Below the pieces are notes generated by a model, which saw nothing but the letters and a program-made list of their open reading frames with translations, did not search any database and was not told where the DNA came from. Positions 47,790 through 61,939 of a stretch of DNA of 64,000 nt are shown piece by piece. The position numbers were made by a program, and so were the translations under genes. Each line of letters begins with the position of its first letter. Position 1 is the stretch's first letter. Where the stretch lies: the NCBI GenBank assembly GCA_021018815.1, contig JAITYX010000003.1, positions 6,322,501-6,386,500 of the forward strand. The letters are read 5' to 3'. This stretch comes from Talinum fruticosum (lineage: Eukaryota > Streptophyta > Magnoliopsida > Caryophyllales > Talinaceae).

Positions 47790-50700
47790 CTAAGCATTTA
47801 ACATACCAAGCTCATTCAGAATAAAACAGAATTGATCTTCACCAAGTGGCTTAGTAAAGATATCGGCTAATTGAAGATTAGTAGGAATGAACTCAAGTGT
47901 AATGTCACCCTTTTACGAGTGGTCGCGTAAGAAATGATACCGACTTCAATATGCTTTGTTTTTGAGTGCTTGGACAGGATTCTTAGTGATGCTGATTGCG
48001 CTTTGATTGTCACACTTGATTGGGACAGAGTTGAGAGTTAGTCCAAGATCCTTCAAGTGTTGTTTTATCCGAGAGAATGCGAGCGCAACAAGCTCCAGCG
48101 GCAATATATTCAGCTTCGCGAGTTGATAGAGCTACTGAGTTTTGCTTCTTTGAGTGCCGGGATATTAGGGATTGACCCGAAATTGGCAAGCTCCGGATGT
48201 GCTCTTTCGATCAACTTTGTATCGTGCGTAGTCTGCGTCCGAGTACCCGGTCGGACTCGGTTCGAGTCTCTGGAGTACCACGAGTCCTAGATTACGAGTG
48301 CCTGCAAGATATCTGAATATTCTCTTCACCGCAGATGAGATGAGATTCTTTTGGATTAGCTTGAAATCGTGCACATAAACAAACACTGAACATTATATAC
48401 AGTGCGCTTGAAGTAAGATATAGCGGTGATCCAATCATACCTCGATAGAGTTTCGATCTCTTGCTTTACTGTTTCATCCGAGTCGAGTTTTATACTTGCT
48501 TGCTCATAGGAGTAGATGCGTGCTTTGCATCTTGAAGTTTGTATTTCTTCAGCGGTTCCTTGGTGTACTTTGATTGATGGACAAAGATTCCATCTTTGTC
48601 TTGTTTGATTTGCAGCCCAAGGAAGAAGTTGAGTTCTCCCATCATGCTCATTTGGAACTCTTGACTCATCAACTCGAGAAAATTCTCGGCACAGAAATTC
48701 ATTAGTAGCACCGAATATAATATCATCAACATATATTTGAACAATGAGAAAATCTTTCCCTTTGGTCTTTATGAATAGAGTCTTGTCGATCTGACCTCTT
48801 TTGAAATCATTTTGAACCGGGAAGGCTGCTCGAGTCTTTCGTACCAAGCTCTAGGGGCTTGCTTAAGACCATAGAGAGCCTTTTGGAGTTTGAAAACATG
48901 ATTTGGAAATTACGAGTTTTCAAAACCGGGAGGTCTGCTCGACATAGACCTCTTCTTCAATAAAACCATTGAGAAAGGCACACTTAACATCCATTTGATA
49001 TAATTTAATATGCATGCGGGATGCAAATGCCAACGATATTCTAATGGCTTCAATTCTAGCTACTTGGTGCAAAGGTTTCCCCACAATCAATTCCTTCCTC
49101 TTGATTGTAACCACTGAGCTACAAGTCTAGCCTTATTTCGACTACTTATTCCACCCTCATCCAGTTTGTTTTTGAAAACCCATTTGGTTCCTATAGCTGG
49201 GTGGTCGGAAGGTCGGTTGGTCGGAGTCCGAGACTTGGTTTCTCTCGAATTGATTCAGCTCTTCTTGCATGGCCTCTACCCATTCGGGTTCATTAAGGGC
49301 TTCTAGTGTATTTTTGGGTTCGAGTTAGTGAAATGAATGCGGTGAATGCACATAGATTATGAAGAGAAGAACGAGTTCTTACCCCACTTGTTGATATCGA
49401 AATAATGTTTTCTTGGGGATGACTGGAAGTAAATTTGAATGCTTTACCGGTTCTTTGATTCACCGGGTTTGTTGGTTGAATTGCTTGATCTTCGAAGCTT
49501 GCTCTAAGTGATCTTCTTCATTGACTTGCTCGTTACGGCGACCTCTAGAGTTGTCTCATTACGAGCTTCCTCGTTACGAGTGGTCTCCTTCGAGTCTTTA
49601 TAGACTCATCTTCGTCATCATCCTTTACGAGCTTCGGTTCGAGTATGAAGATTCACTTGGTTTTCCCTGTTCAAGCTCATCAAACACTACGTGGATACTT
49701 TCTTCCACTTTGTTAGTTCTCTTGTTGAATATACGATAAGCTTTGCTATGAGAAGAATAACCTAGAAAAATTCCTTCGTCGACCAGAGCATCAAACTTGG
49801 TCGAGATGATCCTTACCGATTGTTGTGGACAAAACACTTACATCCGAAAGATGCGAAATAGGAAATATTTGGCTTCCTTCCTTTGTAGAGCTCATAAGGT
49901 GTTTTCTTCAGAATGGGTACGATGAGGCATCGATTGAGAGTGTAGTTGGTTGTGTTTACTTGCCTCGCCCGGAAATAGTAAGGCGAGGTTGTGTTCAATC
50001 ATCATCGTCCTTGCTATTTCTTCAAGGGTTCTGTTCTTTCTCTCAACTACTCCATTCTGTTGAGGAGTTCGGGTGCTTGAGAAGTTGTGAGAAATTCCAT
50101 TCTTGTCACAAAACTACGAGAATTCGAGTAGTCGAACTCCCTTCCATGGTCGGTTCGAATCTTTTGAATCCGAGTACGAGACTCAACTTGAATCTTTCTA
50201 CGAGCTTGCTGAACTCCTTAAAAGCCTCATTCTTATGCTTCAGAAAACACACCCAGGTAAATCTCGAAAAATCATCAATAATAACAAGTATGTAAGATTT
50301 ACCTCCGAGACTCTTTACGGGGATTTCACCACATAAGTCCATGTGTAGTAATTCAAGCACGTTGGATGTGGAAGCTGTCTTCGAGAGATTTGAATGAAGA
50401 TCGACTTGTTTCCCTTTGGTGCATGCTCCACATACTTTGTCCTTCTCAAACACACGGTTAGGTAATCCTCTAACCGAGATGATGAGATGCAAGCTTTTTG
50501 AGAGTATGCATGCTAATATGACCTAATCTACGATGCCAAATCCAAGAATCATCTTGAAGATATGCTTTTAAACAGGATAAGTTCGACTTGGGTCAGAAAG
50601 AGGGATGATGTAGGTATTACCCGATCTCTTACCCGAGAGCTTTACCTCTTTGGTGGTCTCATCCGTGATGTAGCACTTGGATTGAGTGAATTTTACCTCT

Positions 50701-52794
50701 TGACCTTTGTCACAAAGTTGGGAGATGCTAAGTAAGTTGTACTTAAGTCCTTTGACAAGGTAGACTGGGCTCACCAGATTGTTTCCATTACCAATCTTCC
50801 CAATGCCCACTATCTTGCCCTTCTTTGTCATCACCGAAGGTCACCTTTCCTCCTTTATATGACTTCGGCTCGGAAAAGAGTCCTTGGTCACTGACATGTG
50901 TCGAGAACATCCGCTGTCCAGGTACCGGTGTCCTTTGATCATTTTCGAGTGACTCGCAAAACGAGAGAAAATCTAACCCTTCTCACTTCCTCTAACGAAC
51001 CCAGTAACATTCCTTACTTGTGGTCCTTTTACGAGGAAGAAGGTGCTTCGGAACCCGGATTTGAATGACTTTGGTTTTAGTCGATTCCGAGTCTCCTTCT
51101 TTTCGAGAGGACTGAGTCTGTGTCTCTTTCCTTTTAAAAACCTTTCCTTTTGAAACGAGAGGAAAATGGTTTCTTTTTGTAAATAGGTGCTGGGTTTAGT
51201 CCTCCTTTCATTTTTGTGAATGGGACCATGCTCGGCCTTTTTGAACTTAACGGTTACGGAGTCGTTTTTGAACAATTCCGAGTAAGAATTAGATTCTTCC
51301 TCTTTGTTGAAACCAAGACCTTCTTTTCGAAATGAGACACATTGTGATCCTAAGAGCATATCAAGGTTCTTACGTCCTTGAGAAAACTTCAAAACCGGAT
51401 CTTGAGACTCAATGAGCTTCTGTTTCGGTTGCTCATTTTCTTTTCTGAGTAACTCGGACTCGGTCTCATTAGATTGAGCACTTGTCTTGAGTTCTCCGAG
51501 TGTGAGTCTCAGTTTTCCAATTCGTTTTTAAACAGATGCTCTCGAAGTGATTGACTCAAGTTGTTCCTTGAAATGAGAAGAATCGGAATTGGACTTTTCT
51601 TCCAAAGTGAAGATGTACTTAGCTAAATCAACTTTGGAAAATTTGAGGAAGTAGTTTATTACCTCTTGAGGATCGGTTTCCTCATTATACGAGTACGTAT
51701 GCGAGTCGACTCTTTTCGGCTTACGAGTCGGTGATTGCCATTAGACACTTTGAGTCATCTGAATCCTCGTCGTCTTCGAGATGAATCCTCGTCACTCCAT
51801 GTTGCCATCATGGCCTTTTTCTTCTTCCTGTCCCTTCTTCGTTTTGGACGAGTCCTTGACTATGTGGTCTTTCTTTGCCACATTCAAAACATCCGAGCAT
51901 TCTTAGACAAAGATAACTTTGAAGGTGAAGAAAACTTACCTTTTACTGTCTCTCTTGTCCTTTTTGTAGAATTCTTCTTTTGGCCTTTTATCCCATCTTT
52001 TGTGCTTCATCATTCTCTTGAAGCCTCTTGCAATGAGTGCCATGGGATCATCTTCGAGTCGGAGGAGCTTGGACTTGCTTCTTTGGATTACGAGGCTTTA
52101 AGCGCGATGTTCCTTTTGGAAGTACCCTCGGCATCTTCTTCTTCCGAGATGTATCTCATGGGTCGAAGCTTTCCGATGAGCTCGTCGGCTTCAAGAGTGA
52201 GAGGTTACGAGCCTCTTCTATGGCGAGTTACCTTAGGACCCCATCGTTTCTTGGGTAGACTTACGAGAATTTTCCGGCACATTTCTTCATGGGAGATTTT
52301 CTTTCCCGAGAGATTTGAGATTGTTGGTGATCTCGGTGAAGCGTATGAACATCCGAGTAATGTTCTCTTCGGCTCCATTTTGAAAAGCTCATATTTGTGA
52401 AGATACTTGGCTGATCTTCGCTTGTCTCACCTGACTTGTACCTTCGTAGGTGTTGACCGAGTGTCCCACACCTCTTTAGCGAGTCACGAGCGAGAGACTC
52501 GATTATATTCTTCCGAGCTTATAGCGCACATGAGGATGTTCATGGCTTTGAAGTTCTTTCCGAACTTCTCCGCCTGTGCAGCGTGAACTCGGCCTTTGTC
52601 TTTGGAAGGATTCTGAATTCATCTGTCTTCGTTGGAATGTAGTTTCCTTGTTGTATGATTTCCCATACTTCTTCATCGTGATCCATAAGGAAACATTCCA
52701 TAAGCTTCTTCCAGTGACCGAAATTTGAACCTTTGAATTTTGGTGGCTCGTTGGAAGATCTACCTTCGTCGAACTCTCCGGTGTTACGAGCCAT
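47790..52794 (-). pseudogene. copia N gag-pol, broken by small indels
   Basis: ATG 52794 opens gag (MARNTGEFDEGRSS; HWKKLMECFLMDHDEEVWEI). Further on are a CCHC-like knuckle (ECGKE, ~51870), LDSGCSRHM (protease, ~50900), the integrase core, MDVKCAFLNGFIEEEVYVEQ and QIYVDDIIFG (RT, ~49000 and ~48730), DRKSTSGACQF (RNase H) and the end DIFTKPLGEDQF near 47850, stop 47790-47792. All domains are present; the breaks are mostly single-base or two-base changes. Confidence 0.85.
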
Positions 52795-52840
52795 CTAATC
52801 TTTAAACCTTTGGACTGTTAGATCCTTTACGAAAGGCTAG

Positions 52841-52853
52841 GCTCGATACCAAT
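52841..52853 (-). other. primer binding site of copia N
   Basis: ATTGGTATCGAGC (minus strand) abuts the 5' LTR. It matches the initiator tRNA-Met type (TGGTATCAGAGC) with one base changed or missing around the CG. Confidence 0.8.
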
Positions 52854-54381
52854 TGAAGGTTTGCTCGGGGAGAGTCCGAGTCACCCTAGAGGGGGTGAAT
52901 AGGGTGATGAAAAATTCTTTGCGAAAGCACACACCTTTTGACGAGAGAAGAGTCAAAGACAGATTACGAGTCTAAGCAAGGGGTCAGAAAATGATTGGAC
53001 TCGAGAATGTAATGAATCGGAGTAAACACGTTCAGCAGGGCGATCCGAGTCTAGAATGAACTCGAAATAGAACACGAGAGAATTTACGTGGAAACCCTCC
53101 CGGGGCGAGAAAACCACGGCCCGTGTCAATTCGGACACGAAGTCAAATCCACTATTTTGAGTCCACAAAATACCGTGAACTTGACTGAACCCGAGTTGCT
53201 CCCTTGGACAACTCTAAACAAGTTTTCCTAGACTCGAAATTCCCTTATCCGATCTAGTACTTCCTAGCTGAGATAACCCTTACAGCTAGGGACAACTAAG
53301 CTGAGTTAACCCTTACGGCTTAGTCAAGGGACCTTACAAAGAATGTAAGAAGAGTTTGTAACTTAGTACAAGACCTTACAACTCGAAAGTAATGAATTAC
53401 AGAGTAGGAGTTGTAAGTAGAAGATTGAGAATGAATACAATAACTTTGCTCAAGTACGTGTATTGACAATATGTTCGGCAACCTTCAAGTCTTGTGAAGT
53501 GGCTTCCTTTTATAGAATACCAGGCGAGTAGCCGTTATCTTCATCTCGCGACCGAGAGTCCTCTGTGACCGTTGTGAAAGGCTTTCGAGTCACTCGGAAA
53601 GCATCCGTTGAAATATGGACGTTGTACAACGGTTTAACTCTCTTGGAAGTCCCAAAACCATCGGTTGTGTCTTGATAAATGTGGTGGAAACCACCGTTAG
53701 GCTTAGCGTTCCAGTTTTCCGGATATGGAAGCGGACGGCTTCGACACAATCTTACGGGACTAAAGTAGGGAAGATGAAAACCCATATCTGCTGGTGATTT
53801 GACGTTACGAAGCCGGCTACTTTTGTAGCTTTGAAAAGATATTCCTCGATTGAATAACCTACAAAAGTAAAACACCTTTGGTTCTCAAAGTATAAAATAC
53901 TTTGGTCCAAGGTTAGACACGAGATAATAATATAATCATGATAATTAACCAACGGATTATCCGAGTCGGAAAAGAAATGGAGTATTCGAGTCTAATATCC
54001 ATGATACTCGGAATTCCATAAGACTTAGGCTTAAGCAAAGAATCAAGTTCTATTAACAAATATCGAGTGGGAAACACTTGATGTAGACTAAGCATGAAAT
54101 GAACTACGAATGCTGACTTTGCAATCAATAGAGCAAATAACCACAAGTCAAATTCGAGTGAGAGTGGACTCGGAATAAAGAACAAGTTTTTCGAGTCGGT
54201 AGCGAAAAGCGATTAAAGAGATATGTAAAGGCCGAATCGCATAGAAAAGATACTTTTTAACTCAAGTAAGTTTCGAGACACGAGAGAATGCCTTGGAATC
54301 AAAACTCTATATAAATGACATCGTTATACCCGATTCCTTTTGCATGACTCGGAAAGATATAGAGCAGTGTCTAAGTCTTCA
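52854..54381 (-). repeat. 5' LTR of copia N
   Basis: 1528 bp, pairing with 43586-45119. It is bordered by CTCAA on the outside and by the PBS on the inside. Confidence 0.95.
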
Positions 54382-54922
54382 CTCAAGAGGGTACCTCCAA
54401 CCCCTAGAGAATCTTTGTCACCCAACATCTCACATTGGATGATAAATTCTTCCCAACAACTTCTTTCTTGTGGTTCCAAGCAAATCAAAAGCACTGGGGT
54501 GTACAATTATTTGTGCTTCGGTGAATTTATTTACCCGGAACTCGTAGCCGAGTTCTATTCAAACATGTCCTACTCGAGGGAATCATTACCTTACGGGGTT
54601 CAAGAGAAGGTTGTTCTTGTCAACCTCTCTCTTCTTCATAGACTTTTCGAAGTCTCTTCTCTCTTTTAAACTGCAATCCCATACCATTTATAGAGATTGC
54701 TAATGAATTCTTCGAGAAGTATGCCAAGAAAGTTCTCGAATCATGAAAGAATTTCTCATTAACCTAGATAAAGACCGAGGGAAGACTACTCTGTTTCATT
54801 TTGATGAGAACCTTTTGCTCTCATCATTCCATCGAAGAGAATCCTAACTCAAAGATTCTCAAAGTGTTATTCGATATCTTAGAGGGCTATAATGTAGACC
54901 TCTTTCCTTCTATCATTGAGCA

Positions 54923-56342
54923 TGAAGACTCGGACTCTAAATCTAAACAATTCGAGTATTATATGAAGACTCGGTATAAACCTCATCACTCCTAAGTTTT
55001 AATTACAAGTCGGTTTTAGTGTTATAGAAACTCCTGTATAAGTTTTCATTCATTTCGATCGACTCGGAAAACACATTCTCATATATTTTATGCATAGGTG
55101 TTTCGACTCACTCAGTACATCGCTAAGATCTATCGCATGTTCAAATAATTTCTCTAACTCTTTTATTCCGAGTTCCGATTGTGTATTTCAATGGAAAGTG
55201 AATCATAGTGTTAATTCCTCTTTCTAAGTCGGTTTGTTTATTTGAGAATTATTTGTCCGAGATAAAGTCTTTATACTACGATATTTTTACTATTTCTAAC
55301 TTGATCTTTCTTAGGACTGACTCGATGGAATTTAAGTATATTTAATATTAGACTTAGAAAATTCCACTCGTCTAGGCCTAAGATAATTATACACTTAATT
55401 GTCTTAATCAAATTATTATCTCGCACCTAATCTTGGACCAAAGTATTTTATACTTTGAGAACCAAAGTGGTTTACTTTTATAGGTTATCCAAACAAGGTT
55501 ATCTCATTTTTAATTACAAAAGTAGCCGACTTCAAGTCGTCAATCACCAGCAGACAAGGCTTATCTACTTCGAATAGGGCTCGGACACCTTGTGAGGGTT
55601 GTCTGTTTCCAAAGCTGGAAAACTTCAATGCTAAGCTTAACGGTGGTTTCCACCTTGCTTTTCAAACATCACCGGTTGACTGGAGCACCTTTACTAGCCA
55701 AGAGCCGTTGCACAATGTTCACATTCCAACGAATCTTTTATGAGCGACTCAAAAGAGTCGTTACAACGGCCGATAAAGACTTCGGTTCGGAATCAAGACA
55801 CAACGGTCACTCGCTTGGTCATCTATAAATAGAAGCCACTTCACAAGACTTGAAGATTGCTGAATCCATTGCACAAACTATATCTCTTAGTACATTACTC
55901 ATTCAATCTTCTTCTTACAACCCCAAGTTTGTACTTAACACTTCTCCGAGTTGTAAAGTCTTGTAATCAATTACTTACTTCTCTTACTTTTCGAGTAAGG
56001 TCCCTTGACTGAGTTATAAGGGTTAACTTAGCTCAATTGTCCCTAGTCTGTAAAGGTTATATTAGTTAGGAAGTACTAGATCGGATAAGGGAACTTATGA
56101 GTCTAGGAAAACGTTGTAAGGAATTATCTAAGAAAGCAATTCCGCTTGAGTCGGTCCGTGGTTTTCTACCCCAAGAGGGTTTCCACATATCTCTCGAGTA
56201 TATACTTTTCCGAGTCCAATCAAGACTTAGATTCTGTTGTTCATTCTTTTCAAGCTTAAAGTTTCTAAGTTTGTTAAAATTTCCTCATGACCCTATTCAA
56301 TCCCCTCTAGGGTGACTTAGACTCTCCAAGAGCAAACCTTCA
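54923..56342 (+). repeat. LTR2, shared by copia E1 and E2
   Basis: 1420 bp, TGAAGACTCGGACT...CAAACCTTCA. It directly follows the truncated third ORF of E1, with no polypurine tract, and directly precedes the PBS of E2. One LTR therefore serves both elements. Confidence 0.85.
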
Positions 56343-56356
56343 ATTAGTATCGAGCC
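56343..56356 (+). other. primer binding site of copia E2
   Basis: ATTAGTATCGAGCC follows LTR2. It is a mutated initiator tRNA-Met type site (compare ATTGGTATTAGAGCC in E1). Confidence 0.7.
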
Positions 56357-56401
56357 TAGCCTTTCAAGAAGGATCTAACAATACAAAGGTCTAAAGATCA
56401 A

Positions 56402-59400
56402 ATGGCTGAGAAAATTGGAGAGTTCGATGAAGGAAGGTCATCCACCGGACCACCAAAGTTCAAAGGATCAAACTTCGTGCACTTGGAAGAAGTTAATGGA
56501 ATGTTTTCTATTGGACAACGATGAAGATGTTTGGAACATCATCCAAGAAGGAAATTACATTCTAATAAAAATAGAAGGTACAAGATCTGTGCCTAAGGAA
56601 AAGTTTGAGTACACTAATGAGGAGTCGAGAAGTTCGGAAAGAACTTCAAAGCAATGAACGTTATGATGTGTGCTAGCAGCTTAGAAGAGTACAATAGATG
56701 TCAGCTCGTGAAACGACTAAAGATGTGTGGGACACTCTTGTCAACACATACTAAGGTATAAGCCAAGTGAAACAAGCGAAGAGTATATTCACAAGTATGA
56801 GCTATTCAAGATGGCGCCAGAAGAGAACATCACTCATATATTTATACACTTCACCGAGATTACAAACAATATCAAATCTCCGGGTAGAAAGATTTTCCAC
56901 GAAGAAATGTTCGAAAAATTCTAAGAAGTTTACCAAAGAGAAGATAGGGTCCCAAGGTGACAACCATCAAGGAAGCTCAGAACCTCTCTCACCTAAAGCC
57001 GGACGAATTGATTGGGAAGCTATTTACCAATGAAATTCAACTGGAAGAAGAGGATGTCGAGGTCAACACCAAAAAGAACATTGCGTTAAAAGCCTCGAGA
57101 GAGCAGAGGGGAAAGTCCGAGTTCCTTAGACTCAGAAGAAGATCCAATGACACTCATTGCCCAAGGCTTCAAAAGGATGGTGAAGCACAAGAAATGGGAA
57201 AAAGGCGAAAGGAAGAGTTCTACAAGAAGGATAAGAAAGACAGAAAAGGTATATACTCTTCCCCTTCAAAGTTATCTTTAACTAAGAACTTTGGTCGTTT
57301 TGAGTGTGGCAAGCAAAGATCACATAGTCAAGGACTATCTCAAGAGAAATAAGGACAGAAAGAAGAAGAAGGCTATGATGGCCATATGGAGCGATGAAGA
57401 CTCATCCGAGGAAGATGACGATTCCGATGACTCAAAGTGTCCGACGGCACTAACGGACTCGTAAGCCGAATCGAGTCGGACTCGACAACTCGAGCACCGA
57501 GGAAATAATTCCTCAGGAGGTAATTGAATACTTTCTCAAGTTCTCCAAAGTTGATTTGGCTAAATATATTTACACTTTGGAAGAAAATTCCAATTCCGAT
57601 TCTTCTCGGTTCAAAGAACAAATTGAGTCTCTTACTTCGAGAGCAATTATTTGAAAAATGAATTGGAAAAACTAAGACTAACCCCGAGAGAACTCAAGAC
57701 TAGTACTCAAACTAATGAGACTGAGTCCGAGTCACTTAGAAGAGAAAATGAGCATCCGAAAAGAAAGCTCAATGAGTCTTAAGAGCTTGTTTAAGGTTTA
57801 CTCAAGGTCGAAGAACCTTGACATACTTTTAGGCTCTCAGTGTGTCTCCTTCGAAAAGAAGGACTTGGTTTTAACGAAGAGGAGAAATCTAATTCCTACT
57901 CAAATCTTTTCAAAAGGATTCCAGAACTATGAAGTTCGGGAAGGCTGAGCATGGTCCTATTCATAAGAATGAAAGAAGGACTCGAGCCTGCATCAGCTTA
58001 CAGGAGAAAACCTTCTCCAATTGTTTATAAAAGAAGAGATTTTCAAAAGAAAGAGACACAGACTCAGTTTTCTAAAAGAAGACATAGAATCAGACCAAAC
58101 CCAAAGTCATTCAAATATGGGTTCCCAAGAGTCTTCTTCCTCAAAAAGGGCCACAGCGAAAGGGAGTTATTGGGTTCGTTAGAGGAAGTGAGAATGGTTA
58201 ATGTGTTTCGACTTGCAGGTAACTCAGAAAAGGACGAAAGGTCATTGGTAGTTAGATAGTGGATGCTCATGCCACATGTCGGGAGATTCAAAACTCTTCT
58301 CCGAGTTAGAGGATTTCAAAGGAGGCAAAGTCACTTTTGGAGATGACAAGTAAGGGCAAGATAGTTGGAATTGGCAAGATTAGGAAAGGAGATAACCCGG
58401 TCAGCCCAGCCTATCTTGTCAAGGGATTAAAGCACAATTTACTTAGCATCTCTCGGTTGTGTGACAAAGGTTAAGAGGTAAGATTCACTCGGACCAACTA
58501 TTATATTTTTGATGCAACTACCAAAGAGACTAAGCTCTCAAGTAAGAGGTGAGGTAATACCTATACTATTCCTCTTTTGATCCAAATCGGAATTTATCTT
58601 GTTTAAAAGCATTATTTCATGATGATTCTTGGACATGGCATCGTAGACTAGGTGATGTTAACATGCACACTATCAAAAAGCTTGTATCTCATGGTTTAGT
58701 TAGGGGTTTACCTAACTGTGCATTTAAGAAAGATAAAATTTGTGAAGCATGCACAAAAGGGAAACAAGTCGGATCATCTTTCAAACCTCTCAATATCTGT
58801 TTCCACATCTAAAGTGCTTGAGTTGCTGCATATGGATTTATGTGGTGAAATCTCTGTGAAGAGTCTTGGAGGTAAATCATATGTACTTGTGATTGTTGAT
58901 GATTACTCACGATTTACCTGGGTTTGTTTTCTCAAGAACAAAAATGAAGCATTCAAAGAGTTCAAGCAAGCTCTACAGGAAAATTCAAGTAGAGTCACGG
59001 ACTCGGATAAGAAGAATTCGAACCGACCATGGAAGGGAGTTTGACTACTCGGAATTTGCAGAGTTCTGCGACAAGAATGGTATCTCCCACAACTTCTTAG
59101 CACCCGAACTCCTCAACGGAATTGAGTAGTGGAGAGAAAGAACCGAACTCTTGAAGAAATAGGAAGGACAATGATGATTGAACATGATCTACCTTACTAT
59201 TTCGGGCTGAGGCAATCAACACAAAGAAACTACACTCGAACGGATGCCTCATTAGACCCATCTTGAAGAAAACTCCATACGAGCTTTATAAGGGAAAGAA
59301 GCCCAACATTTCGTACTTCAAACCCTTTGGATGTAAGTGCTTTGTTCACAATAATGGTAAGGATCACCTGAATAAGTTTGATGCTAGGTCGGATGAAGGT

Positions 59401-61415
59401 ATCTTTGTGGGTTATTCATCTCACAATGAAACATATCGTGTTTTTAACAAAAGAACTAACAAAGTGGAAGAAAGCATCCACGTTGTGTTTGATGAGATTG
59501 ATTAGGAAAAAACAAGTGAGTCAATCTTCTCGGATCCGAAAGTCAGTCCAGTATGAAGATGATCTTACTGAAGCCGAGCTCGGATAGAGTCAAAAGAAAG
59601 CAACTCGGAATGAGGTAGCTCAAAATATCATGACTCGGACCGAACCAGCTCAAGATCCAGCTTCGGAATCGTTGAAGGACAAGCAGATGAGCAAATTTAG
59701 CGAGCTCGGACCACCGAAGATCAACCAGTACAACCAACAAACTTGGTAAATCGGAGAACAGGTAGAGCTTTCAAATATGCTTCGAGTCACTCACTCGAGA
59801 ACATTTTGTCCGACATCAATAGTGGCGTATGAACTCATTCTTCTTTGCAAAATCTATGTGCATTCACAACATTCATATCATTAACCGAACCTAGAAATGC
59901 ACTAGAGGCCCTAAATGAACCTGAATGGGTAGAGGCTATGCAAGAAGAACTTAATTAATTTGAGAGAAACCAAGTCTAGACTTTAACCAAACGACCTTCT
60001 AACCACCCAATTATAGGAACCAAATGGGTTTTCAAGAATAAACTGGTGAGGATGGGTTGGTAGTCGAAATAAGGTTAGACTTGTGGCTCAAGGGTACAAT
60101 CAAGAAGAAGGGATTGATTGTGGGGAAACCTTTGCACCAGTTGCTAGGATTGAAGCAATTAGAATCCTCTTGGCATTTGCATCAAGCATGAATATTAAAT
60201 TGTATCAAATGGATGTCAAATGTGCTTTCTTGAATGGTTTCATTCAAGAGGAAGTCTATGTTGAGCAACCCTTTGGATTTGAAAACTCGAATTTCCAAAT
60301 CATGTTTTCAAATTGCAAAAGGCTCTATATGGTCTTAAACAAGCTCCCGTGAGCTTGGTATGAAAGACTGAGCAGTTTCTTAGTTGAAGATGATTTCAAA
60401 AGAGGTTAGATTGACAAAACTCTTTTCATAAAAACCAAGGGGAGAGATTTCTTTATTACTCGGATTTATGTTGATGATATTATTTTTGCAGACTACTAAT
60501 GAAAATCTTTGTCGAGAATTTTCCGAGTTGATGAGATAGGAATTCCAAATGAGCATGATGGGAGAGCTCAATTTTTTTCTTGGTCTACAAATCGGACAAG
60601 ATAAAGATGACATCTATATCCATCAATCTAAGTATACCAAGGAATTATCGAAGAAGTATAAGCTTCAAGATGAAAAATATGCAGCGAACACCCATAAGTA
60701 ACATCATGAAATTGGACTCAAACGAAAAAGGTAAAGTAGTAGATCGAAACCCTATCGGAGGTATGATTGGATCTCTACTATATCTCACATCCAAGTAGGC
60801 CATACATTATGTTTAGTGTATGTCTCGTGTGCAAGATTTCAAGCTAATCCAAAAAAATCGCATCTCACCGCAGGTGAAGAGGATTTTTAGATATCTTACA
60901 GGGACTCGTAATCTTGGTCTATGGTTTTCAAGAGACTCGGAACTAACCCTCACCGGGTACCGAGAAGCTCACTATGCTGGTTACAATGTTGATAGAAAGA
61001 GCACATCAGGAGCATGCCAGTTTCTAGGTCAATCCCTTTTATCTTGGCACTTAAAGAAGTATAACTCGGTTGCTTTATCAACTACCGAAGCCGAGTACAT
61101 TGCAGTACTGCAGCATGCTCGTGCTCGGATTCTATGGATCAAGCAACACTTGAAGGATCGGGGACTTTCATTCAAATCTATCCTAATCAAGTGTGATAAT
61201 CGGAGTGCAATCAGCATCACTAAGAATCCAGTTCAACACTCAAAGACAAAGCATATTGAGGTCGGTATCATTTTCCGAGAGACCATTATGAGAAAGGCGA
61301 TATTGAACTTGAATTCATTCCTATGAAAATTCAGTTAGTCGATATTTTCACTAAGCCACTTAGTGAGGATCAGTTTTGTTTTATTAGGAATGAGCTTGGA
61401 ATGATTAATGCATGA
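56402..61415 (+). pseudogene. copia E2 gag-pol, decayed
   Basis: Gag start at 56402 (MAEKIGEFDEGRSSTG); a Cys-His knuckle remnant (FECGKQ, ~57298); a protease remnant LDSGCSCHMSGDS (~58250) with a stop just before it; integrase (LELLHMDLCGEI, ~58815; YELYKGKKPNISYF, ~59275); RT (EGIDCGETFAPVARIEAIRI, ~60105; YVDDII, ~60466); RNase H (DRKSTSGACQFLGQSLLSW; ALSTTEAEYIA); the end ELGMINA at 61415. Stops and shifts are scattered throughout. It preserves the gag segment that is inverted in E1. Confidence 0.85.
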
Positions 61416-61939
61416 TTATGTGATTTTCTAAGTGAACTTGTCTTGCATGATTATGTGTTATATGTTTTTACCTGGTCATAATAACAATTAGTTCACTTGA
61501 CCGAGTGATATTGAGCTAGGAGTTATTCCGTGTCCGAGTCCCTCGGAAAACATACTCGAGTCGACTCGGCTTTTGAGCAAAATGGACATCAAACTTCGAA
61601 ATTATCTTTAGATTAGTGGAGAATTTCAAAAATTTCTTTTAAAATTTCACTTTCTCTCTCTCTACCGCACACATCGATCGGGGAACTAACCATTGGGAGA
61701 AAGTCACCGGAATTCTAACCGTTGGAGAGCAGAAACGCCATACCTATCTAAGGCGCCATTGGAGGTCCAGGTCGATTGAATATTAAAGGACATTTCTTTT
61801 CGCTATAAATAGCATCCCTTTACCTTCATTTCGTTACTTCACTCTCTGCTCACTTACTATCTCGTTTACTCGCTCTTACTCCGAAAGTTCTAAGTGCTCA
61901 CTCAATCATTCTCTCTCTCTCTCTCTCAAATCTTCAACC

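Larger units (their letters stand above)
43586..54381 (-). mobile_element. complete Ty1/copia element N, 10.8 kb, nested in E1
   Basis: Two near-identical LTRs (43586-45119 and 52854-54381), TGAAG/CTTCA ends, a PBS, a PPT and a perfect 5-bp target duplication CTCAA (43581-43585 and 54382-54386). E2 provides the empty site (AAACTCAAGAGGG near 62007). Minus-strand order from 52.8 kb: gag, protease, integrase, RT, RNase H, third ORF. It is the youngest copia here judging by LTR identity, but its frames are interrupted by many small indels. Confidence 0.95.
43515..54922 (+). pseudogene. copia E1 third ORF (env-like position), split by a nested copia
   Basis: It starts MPKRGLTPELLGSTTK at 43515, stops at the insertion point (43585) and resumes at 54387, then is cut by LTR2 at 54923. 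The nested copia and E2 carry homologous starts (MPKRG), so this is a real family ORF. Its place after RNase H matches the env-like ORF of Sireviruses. Its function is unknown and no fusion or receptor motif was seen. Confidence 0.7.
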
